From contig CAZSSA010000105.1 in NCBI GenBank assembly GCA_964609375.1, forward strand, positions 1 through 7,417: a DNA stretch of 7,417 bases. Direction: 5' to 3'. Position 1 is the stretch's first letter; each line of letters starts with the position of its first letter. Under the pieces are notes generated by a model, which had not been told where the DNA came from, ran no database searches, and was given only the letters and a program-made list of their open reading frames with translations. This DNA is from CAZDUS01 sp964609375. Lineage in GTDB: Bacteria > Verrucomicrobiota > Kiritimatiellia > CAIKKV01 > CAITUY01. Below, piece after piece: positions 1-4,806 of this stretch. A program made the position numbers and the translations under genes.

Positions 1-63
1 CCGCGATTGACGAAGACGTTTCCCGATGGTGCAGGCACATGTTCCATGCTACAGTGTCTCCTC

Positions 64-483
64 ATGAAGACCAAGGGACAGATGGAGGCGGAAATCAGCG
101 ATGCCGTCGTCAAGTTCGAACGCGAGTACATGGGGCGCGGCCCGGAAGAGACGAAAACGTACTTGCTGGACGACCTCATCATTGTGCGACTCCATGGCGT
201 GTTGACACCAGCCGAGCGGCAACTGGCCCGAAGCGACGCGGAGGGGCATGGCCGCGCCCTTATCAAGCAAGTGCGGATGGAACTGCTGGAGAAAGCGCGC
301 CCACTTCTCGAAGCCATCATCCGGGAGATCACTGGCCAGACCGTCAAGAGCCTTCATACCGACATCAGCACGGTTACCGGAGAACGGATCATCATTCTGT
401 CTCTTTCCGGTGTGATCAGTCCCCGGGGCGAATCGCCCCTTGAGCCGGACAACGGGGGCAAGGCCAGGATCGTGGTGGTATGA
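64..483 (+). CDS. DUF2294 (YbcI-like) conserved protein of unknown function
   Basis: This 139-residue soluble protein has no membrane segment or signal peptide. Its N-terminal half carries the pattern I associate with DUF2294, the family of Bacillus YbcI: MKTKGQMEAEIS at residues 1-12, then FEREYMGRGPEE (18-29), followed by a hydrophobic strand and HGVLTPAE (44-51). A charged helix follows (about 55-90), then a final strand pair around TGERIIILSLSGVI (105-118). The reading frame is also open upstream, with a TTG at 7 and an ATG at 46. I chose the ATG at 64 because the family's conserved start aligns there and the upstream codons (including MLQCLL) look unlike the family. No clear Shine-Dalgarno sequence precedes 46 or 64, so the start is uncertain. 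The last four bases overlap the start of the endonuclease III gene, suggesting translational coupling. The family's biochemical role is not established to my knowledge. The family call is from memory of the motif, not from a search. Confidence 0.8.
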   Translation: MKTKGQMEAEISDAVVKFEREYMGRGPEETKTYLLDDLIIVRLHGVLTPAERQLARSDAEGHGRALIKQVRMELLEKARPLLEAIIREITGQTVKSLHTDISTVTGERIIILSLSGVISPRGESPLEPDNGGKARIVVV

Positions 484-1130
484 ACGAACGGGATATTCCC
501 TTTGCGCATCGGCAGTTGAAGGCGCATTTTGAAGCCGAGGCGAGTCCTGTGGCGTCGTTCATGAAGTCGCGCACGAATGATCCCTATCGGGTGTTGGTTG
601 CCACCATTTTGAGTTCACGCACCAAGGACCAGACCACGGAGGTTGTCTCGAAGCGATTATTTCAGGCGGCGCCGACCGTCGGCGCGCTTCGGAGTATTCC
701 GCTGGCCCGGATGGAGACCTTGTTGCATCCCGCAGGATTCTTCCGGACCAAGGCACGATTATTGAAGCAACTGCCTGATGCGCTGGATACTCTTTTCGGG
801 GGGCGAATCCCGGATACGGTTGAGGAGTTGGTCCGACTGCCGGGCGTGGGGCGGAAGACGGCCAATCTCGTGGTCTCGGAAGCATTTGACCGGCCCGGTA
901 TTTGTGTGGATGTCCATGTGCATCGGATATGCAATCGGTGGGGGTTGATCAAAACGAAAACTCCCGAGGAAACGGAAATGACGTTGCGGCGTCTGTTGCC
1001 CCTCCGCTACTGGAAAACATGGAATCGCTATGTGGTGGCCTTCGGTCAGACGTTATGTACGCCGCGGAATCCCCGATGTCCCGCCTGTTCATTGAGGGCG
1101 CGGTGTGATGTGGGGAAGGGGGCGGGGTAG
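480..1130 (+). CDS. nth: Endonuclease III (DNA glycosylase / AP lyase)
   Basis: This 216-residue base-excision-repair enzyme removes oxidised pyrimidines from DNA and nicks the resulting abasic site by beta-elimination. The helix-hairpin-helix lies at residues 120-127 (LPGVGRKT), with the Schiff-base lysine at K126. The catalytic aspartate is D144 in VDVHVHR. The [4Fe-4S] loop is complete, with cysteines 193, 200, 203 and 209 in the C-x6-C-x2-C-x5-C spacing typical of Nth. Length matches the family (about 210 residues), and the protein ends seven residues after the last cysteine. The segment ILSSRTKDQ (43-51) has Arg where E. coli Nth has a Gln that probes the DNA; it resembles the archaeal and eukaryotic branches there. 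The ATG at 480 overlaps the upstream stop (ATGA); an AGGA at 466-469 is the only weak Shine-Dalgarno, so coupling to the upstream gene probably helps initiation. MutY is unlikely given the short length and the lysine in the hairpin. Confidence 0.97.
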   Translation: MNERDIPFAHRQLKAHFEAEASPVASFMKSRTNDPYRVLVATILSSRTKDQTTEVVSKRLFQAAPTVGALRSIPLARMETLLHPAGFFRTKARLLKQLPDALDTLFGGRIPDTVEELVRLPGVGRKTANLVVSEAFDRPGICVDVHVHRICNRWGLIKTKTPEETEMTLRRLLPLRYWKTWNRYVVAFGQTLCTPRNPRCPACSLRARCDVGKGAG

Positions 1131-1151
1131 GGTTCAGGGTTCGGGGTTCAG
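1131..1151. repeat. Three tandem GGTTCRG heptamers
   Basis: Immediately after the TAG stop of endonuclease III there are three consecutive 7-bp units: GGTTCAG, GGTTCGG, GGTTCAG. The run ends about 40 bp before the next start codon and is flanked by G-rich sequence (GGGGTAG before, GATGGGG after). It is not translated in either neighbour. It may be a member of a dispersed intergenic simple repeat, a G-rich structured element, or just a short slippage tract; this window holds only one instance. Confidence 0.75.
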
Positions 1152-1181
1152 GATGGGGAAATACAACAGACGATGGACTAC

Positions 1182-1188
1182 AGGGGAG
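1182..1188 (+). promoter_or_regulatory. Ribosome binding site for the patatin-like gene
   Basis: AGGGGAG lies four bases before the ATG at 1193. This is a purine-rich Shine-Dalgarno at slightly short spacing, and it supports that start. Confidence 0.6.
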
Positions 1189-1192
1189 TTTT

Positions 1193-2014
1193 ATGAAGAT
1201 TGGAATTGCATTGGGAGGGGGTGGCGCGCGCGGGTTGGCGCATATCCTGATGTTGGAAGTCTTTGATGAGTTGGGAATACGCCCCCACTGTATTGCCGGG
1301 ACTAGCATGGGGGCGGTGATCGGGGCGCTTTATGCGTCCGGGATGTCCGCTTCGGCCATCTTGGAGCATGTAAACACCATTGTTGGTTCCCAGATGGCGC
1401 CCCGGCAGGGACTCCGGAACATCAAGGCCATATTGAAATGGATTGAGCTCAAGGATTTTGAGCTGGGGTCCCATGGTGTCTTTACCGGGGATCGGTTTGT
1501 TCAACGGATGTGTGAGACAATGGGGGTGACGGACTTCAAGGACTTGAAGATACCGCTGAAGGTGGTCGCGACCGATTTCTGGGCGTCCAAACAGGTTGTG
1601 CTGGATGCAGGGGCGCTGGTGCCGGCGATTCGCGCCAGCATGGGATTACCGGGGCTCTTTACTCCGATCCGCGTCAAAGGGCGGGTTTTGATGGATGGCG
1701 GCGGGGTGAACCCGGTTCCCCATGATGTCATTACCGATTGCGATGCGGTGGTGGCGATTGATGTGATGGGCTATTTGGATGGGGGAGAGAAGCGGCCCCA
1801 TATGTTCCGGTCCATCATGGGAATGTTCGACATCATGCAAAACACGATCATTGCCGAGAAACGGAAAGCTTCGCCACCGGATATATACATCAAGCCGGAG
1901 ATCTACAACGTGGATCTGCTGGAGTTTGACAAGGTGCGGCATGTTTTGCTTCAGGCTGAGCCTGCGCGGGAGAAGTTGAAATCGAAACTGGCCATGTTGC
2001 TGAAGCGCGGTTGA
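1193..2014 (+). CDS. Patatin-like phospholipase family protein (RssA/NTE-like)
   Basis: This 273-residue protein belongs to the bacterial patatin-like lipid acyl hydrolases, which cleave acyl chains from phospholipids or related esters using a Ser-Asp dyad. All family marks are visible: the oxyanion-hole glycine run GGGGARG at residues 8-14, the nucleophile elbow GTSMG with Ser38, the internal ASMGLPGLFTPI segment (148-159), and the catalytic Asp168 in DGG (168-170). The fold begins directly at residue 3, with no signal peptide or membrane helix, so it is probably cytoplasmic or peripherally membrane-bound. Length fits the short single-domain RssA/YlbK type rather than the multi-domain NTE type. 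The C-terminal tail (about 240-273) is helical and lysine-rich. A 62-bp gap separates it from nth and 118 bp from the next gene, so it may be its own unit. The true substrate cannot be read from the sequence. Confidence 0.95.
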   Translation: MKIGIALGGGGARGLAHILMLEVFDELGIRPHCIAGTSMGAVIGALYASGMSASAILEHVNTIVGSQMAPRQGLRNIKAILKWIELKDFELGSHGVFTGDRFVQRMCETMGVTDFKDLKIPLKVVATDFWASKQVVLDAGALVPAIRASMGLPGLFTPIRVKGRVLMDGGGVNPVPHDVITDCDAVVAIDVMGYLDGGEKRPHMFRSIMGMFDIMQNTIIAEKRKASPPDIYIKPEIYNVDLLEFDKVRHVLLQAEPAREKLKSKLAMLLKRG

Positions 2015-2024
2015 AGGGATTCAA

Positions 2025-2044
2025 CGGCGTGCCGGCGTGCCGGC
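2025..2044. repeat. 8-bp tandem CGGCGTGC, 2.5 copies
   Basis: Two complete CGGCGTGC units (2025-2032 and 2033-2040) are followed by CGGC. They lie 11 bp after the patatin-like stop codon. The sequence can also fold as GCCGG-CGTG-CCGGC (2031-2044), a five-pair GC stem. No T-run follows, so it does not look like a normal Rho-independent terminator. Confidence 0.65.
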
Positions 2045-2070
2045 TGAATAGGCGAAAAATCTTGACGGTC

Positions 2071-2098
2071 TTGCGGGGATGTCATAGCAAGATACTAT
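2071..2098 (+). promoter_or_regulatory. Possible weak sigma-70-type promoter
   Basis: TTGCGG (2071-2076) and TACTAT (2093-2098) are separated by 16 bases and match the -35 and -10 consensus at 3/6 and 4/6 positions. A better -35 match, TTGACG at 2062-2067, has only a poor -10 (TAGCAA, 2085-2090) at 17-bp spacing. Either would start transcription shortly before the GTG at 2133. The organism's promoter consensus is unknown and matches this weak occur by chance. Confidence 0.2.
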
Positions 2099-2116
2099 GC
2101 CTGAGGATGTCTTGGG

Positions 2117-2123
2117 CGGAAGG
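2117..2123 (+). promoter_or_regulatory. Ribosome binding site deciding the GTG start at 2133
   Basis: GGAAGGG at 2117-2123 is nine bases before the GTG at 2133. The competing in-frame ATG at 2097 has no Shine-Dalgarno and would put 12 extra residues in front of the signal peptide. Confidence 0.5.
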
Positions 2124-2132
2124 GCTATTAAC

Positions 2133-2840
2133 GTGAAGCATTGCATACGGTTGGTCTTGTGTGGGTTGGTAATGATCCCTCTGGTTGGACAGGCTTGGCC
2201 TTGGAGCGACGACGATAAAAAAGAGGAGACCGATTCGCCCGCCACGAATATTACCAAGAGGTATCACCTGCTGGTTCCGGACAAGGCGTCGGAAAAGGAA
2301 GTGCTTCAGCTCTTTTCCGCCAAACGTGCCGTTGGCGAGGAATCGCGGGTTCTCTCCATGTTGATCGAGGAAAAGCGTCGCGAAATGGCCAGGTTCGACG
2401 GCGAGCTGATGAAGACCTTCCGTGTGACCGACAAGGGAAGTTACCGGTTTGATCCCAAGACCAAGACTCTCTATGAGCAGGTTCCGAAGGCTGGCGGGAC
2501 CACCACCACCAATGCGACGGATTCAGCGAGCCCGGGAGGTGGACTGGAAACCACCATGGTTTTTGAACAGCGTGTTCATATGCAGCTCAAGGATGATGAC
2601 CAGGTGAAGCATTTTGCCGGGCTGGCGGCGGGGAAGCGCCTCACGACCGAAGAACTTCAGGTGTTCAGCCGAGTGTTTAGGGAGAAGCAGGTGGAAATGG
2701 ACCGGTTGGACAAGACCCTCAAGGAAAAATATTCCGTATCGCGTGACCGTAGCTACTGGTATGACACCAAGACCATGCGGTTGTACGAGATTGTGACGCC
2801 TCCCCGACGGGGTGCTCCATCCGCGAAGCCCCCGCGCTAA
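2133..2840 (+). CDS. Exported protein with a duplicated ~54-residue module, function unknown
   Basis: I do not recognise the family. From the GTG at 2133 the product is 235 residues. It begins with a typical signal peptide: a basic VKHCIR, a hydrophobic LVLCGLVMIPLVG, and a likely cut after GQA (residue 21). Cys10 is not in a lipobox, so lipidation is unlikely. A very acidic/basic linker follows (SDDDKKEETD, 25-34). Two copies of one module come next, at about 64-117 and 168-221. They align without gaps over 54 positions with about 23 identities by hand count. Each has a long charged helix (EEK..EM.R.D in copy 1, REK..EM.R.D in copy 2) and ends in a strand pattern SY-x-[FY]-D-x-KT-x-x-LYE. 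A low-complexity linker rich in Gly, Thr and Ala joins them (118-140), and the tail is basic and Pro-rich. It is probably periplasmic or surface-exposed. The in-frame ATG at 2097 is an alternative start. Confidence 0.8.
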   Translation: MKHCIRLVLCGLVMIPLVGQAWPWSDDDKKEETDSPATNITKRYHLLVPDKASEKEVLQLFSAKRAVGEESRVLSMLIEEKRREMARFDGELMKTFRVTDKGSYRFDPKTKTLYEQVPKAGGTTTTNATDSASPGGGLETTMVFEQRVHMQLKDDDQVKHFAGLAAGKRLTTEELQVFSRVFREKQVEMDRLDKTLKEKYSVSRDRSYWYDTKTMRLYEIVTPPRRGAPSAKPPR

Positions 2841-2922
2841 GCAGATTGTTTAGTGGCGAATGATAGCGGGTTGTTGTGCGGGAAATGGGGAGAGGGGATA
2901 GACTTTCGACTTGAGGTTGATG

Positions 2923-3543
2923 ATGGCAGGACTACTCCATAACGATCAACACGGGGCGGCATCAGGTGCCTATGGCGCCAAGACGTTGCATATAAACGGG
3001 TTCCCCTATGAGAATACGGCGGCCAAGTTCTGGAGTTGCCTATTGGATGAGGTTGCCGACGATTACCCGAATGGAATGCAGGTGTCGCTGGCCGCAACCT
3101 GTGGCGGCCAACTGGTAGCCGATCTGCTGGTTCCGGAAATGACCCTGCAGCGGGACATGCGGAAAATAGAAACCGAAGACGCCCAACTGGTCATTGATGA
3201 TGCGATGGAGGTGTTGGAGCTGATTGGTCCGCCTTCGGGTGTGCGCCTCCGGTTGATTCCCGCCGGCGACTCGGCGGCGGTGCGGGAGATTAACCTGGAA
3301 GATATTGATGCCGAGATCATGCCATTCCTGTTTTCGTGGCTTCTGGAATGGGCCAGGATTCCCGATAGCCTTTGGAACCGCAAGACGACCAGCGGCAAGT
3401 TCCAGGCGGAGGATCGCCGGCGACAGTTTGTTTACACCGTTGGCTTTGAACTGAGGACGCAGCTTCTGAGTGAAGAGTTGTACCAGCGGGAAGTGGTCAT
3501 TCAGTTCGAGCGGAAAAAGGAATTGTTGATTAATAAGATGTAA
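2923..3543 (+). CDS. Hypothetical soluble protein, 206 residues, unrecognised
   Basis: I do not recognise this protein. It has no signal peptide or membrane helix and is mildly acidic, so it is probably cytoplasmic. Visible segments are HINGFPYENTAAKFW (23-37), an acidic region EDAQLVIDDAMEVLEL (85-100), a strand-like GVRLRLIPAG (106-115), a Trp-rich helix PFLFSWLLEWARIPDSLW (134-151), and a charged C-terminal part with EDRRRQFVYTVGFELR (163-178) and a last strand-like VVIQFERKK. The frame also opens at a TTG (2911) and an ATG (2920). I prefer the ATG at 2923 because GAGG at 2913-2916 then sits six bases away. It is separated from the efflux adaptor gene by 57 bp with no terminator, so the two could share a transcript, but nothing in the protein links it to efflux. 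Base composition resembles its neighbours. That it is a real gene is supported by the long frame, the Shine-Dalgarno and plausible protein composition. Confidence 0.75.
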   Translation: MAGLLHNDQHGAASGAYGAKTLHINGFPYENTAAKFWSCLLDEVADDYPNGMQVSLAATCGGQLVADLLVPEMTLQRDMRKIETEDAQLVIDDAMEVLELIGPPSGVRLRLIPAGDSAAVREINLEDIDAEIMPFLFSWLLEWARIPDSLWNRKTTSGKFQAEDRRRQFVYTVGFELRTQLLSEELYQREVVIQFERKKELLINKM

Positions 3544-3600
3544 CGGAATGAGCGGACGGTCGGGTGGAGAAACGCCGCACGAGAGTGGAGACTTGGTTCT

Positions 3601-4806
3601 ATGAAGAAGACGGTGTTTATAGTTGTTTTCCTCATCCTTGGACTCCTTGTATGGCGTGTGACTGAAAAGGTGACCCGTGAGCGTGAGGGAGGGCAGGGTC
3701 GTAAAAACCAGACCCAGGCCGTGGCGGTGGTTGTTCAACCGGCGCGCCGGGAAACGGTTCGGGATGTCCGGGTATTTACTGGTACGGTGTCGCCGCGATC
3801 GCAATTCCTGGTGGCCCCCAAAGTGGCGGGGCGGCTGGAAACGCTGCTCGTGAATATCGGGCAGGAAGTGAAAAACGGTGATCTGATCGCCCTGTTGGAC
3901 AGCCAGGAGTACCGTCAGCAGGCTGAACAGGCAAAAGCGGAACTGGAAGTGGCGCAGGCTAATGCGATTGATTTCCAGAGTGTATTGGATATTACCACGC
4001 GCGAACTTGACCGGGTAAGGGAGCTTCGGAAACAACAGGTGGCTTCCCAGTCGGAAATGGATCAGGCGGAAGCGCAATACACGATGGCCAAGGCCAAGCA
4101 TGCGGTTGCCCTGGCTCAGGTGAAGCAAAGGGAAGCCGCTTTGAAAGCGGCCGACATTCGCCTGTCCTATACGCGAATCGACGTGGCGTGGGTTGATGGC
4201 ACTCCAACGCGTGTGATTGGTGAACGCCACGTGGATCAAGGGGCGATGCTTCGCCCCAATGATCCCATTGTGTCCGTTCTTGATGTGGGCACGGTGATCG
4301 CGGCCATTTTTGTGATCGAAAGGGACTATCCTAGTTTGCAGACCGGGCAGGTGGCGACCATCACTACCGATGCCTTCCCCGGGAAAAGCTTCAATGGCAA
4401 GGTCGTGCGCAAGGCGCCTCTTCTTAAAGAATCGTCCCGGCAAGCGAGAGTGGAGATAGAAGTCAACAATCCGGAAGGCCTTCTGGTGCCCGGCATGTTT
4501 GTACGGGCCGAGATACAGTTTGCGGAACGCGAGAAGGCGACCGTTGTGCCGGCGGGTGCGGTGGTGAAGCGCAACGGGCAAAGCGGCGTCTTTCTGGCGG
4601 ATCCAGAGACATTGACGGCGCGGTTCGTTCCCGTGACGGCTGGCATCATGAACTCCCAGGTGACAGAAGTCATTGATCCAGCCCTCGAAGGCCAAGTTGT
4701 GACGATGGGACAGCACCTCCTTGAGAATGGAGCGGCTATTGTCATCGCCGCCCCTGCTCAGACTGCACCGGCAGAAAAGAGCAAGGAAGGCGGAGCCGCG
4801 CGATGA
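3601..4806 (+). CDS. RND efflux periplasmic adaptor subunit (HlyD/AcrA family membrane fusion protein)
   Basis: This 401-residue adaptor bridges an inner-membrane RND permease to an outer-membrane channel. A single hydrophobic helix (residues 4-19) follows MKK; there is no lipobox cysteine, so it is probably anchored by this helix rather than by a lipid. Next comes the first half of the lipoyl/barrel-sandwich domain (about 66-101: FLVAPKVAGRLE, then VNIGQEVKNGDLIALLD). An alpha-helical coiled-coil hairpin rich in Ala, Glu and Gln follows (about 103-185), turning near 147-152. The return lipoyl strand begins at LSYTRIDV (188-195), then the beta-barrel (about 228-310) and the membrane-proximal domain (about 312-380). 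The post-hairpin segment reads VAWVDGTPTRVIGERHVDQG instead of the common AP.DG.V form, marking a subfamily. The tail is Ala/Pro/Lys-rich. A weak GTGGAG (3585-3590) precedes the ATG by ten bases. Its stop overlaps the permease start (ATGA), so the two are co-translated. The substrate is not evident. Confidence 0.95.
   Translation: MKKTVFIVVFLILGLLVWRVTEKVTREREGGQGRKNQTQAVAVVVQPARRETVRDVRVFTGTVSPRSQFLVAPKVAGRLETLLVNIGQEVKNGDLIALLDSQEYRQQAEQAKAELEVAQANAIDFQSVLDITTRELDRVRELRKQQVASQSEMDQAEAQYTMAKAKHAVALAQVKQREAALKAADIRLSYTRIDVAWVDGTPTRVIGERHVDQGAMLRPNDPIVSVLDVGTVIAAIFVIERDYPSLQTGQVATITTDAFPGKSFNGKVVRKAPLLKESSRQARVEIEVNNPEGLLVPGMFVRAEIQFAEREKATVVPAGAVVKRNGQSGVFLADPETLTARFVPVTAGIMNSQVTEVIDPALEGQVVTMGQHLLENGAAIVIAAPAQTAPAEKSKEGGAAR
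4792..4795 (+). promoter_or_regulatory. Ribosome binding site of the RND permease, inside the adaptor gene
   Basis: GGAG at 4792-4795 is seven bases before the ATG at 4803, with a further AAGGAAGG at 4783-4790. It lies in the last codons of the adaptor gene and fixes the permease start at the overlapping ATGA. Confidence 0.65.

Noticed and set aside
7..63. N-terminal extension of the DUF2294 protein from the TTG at 7 or the ATG at 46
   Set aside because: The family's conserved N-terminus aligns with the ATG at 64 and the extension looks non-homologous. The TTGACG at 7-12 also resembles a -35 box, but no -10 lies at proper spacing, so I did not call a promoter.
2097..2132. ATG at 2097 as start of the exported protein
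   Set aside because: It has no Shine-Dalgarno, overlaps the best -10-like hexamer, and would place 12 non-signal residues before the hydrophobic core. The GTG at 2133 has GGAAGGG upstream.
2831..2870. Possible terminator stem after the exported-protein gene (CGCTA with TAGCG)
   Set aside because: Only five pairs with a loop of about 24 bases and no T-run; too weak to call.
3544..3600. Promoter or operator ahead of the efflux adaptor
   Set aside because: I found no convincing -35/-10 pair or inverted repeat in this 57-bp gap.
3040..4716. 558-codon open frame on the minus strand
   Set aside because: It lies antisense across the 3' part of the 206-residue gene, the gap and nearly all of the adaptor gene, whose HlyD domains are unmistakable. 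Its product is rich in His, Arg and Pro with no recognisable domain, as expected from a frame shadow in GC-rich coding DNA.
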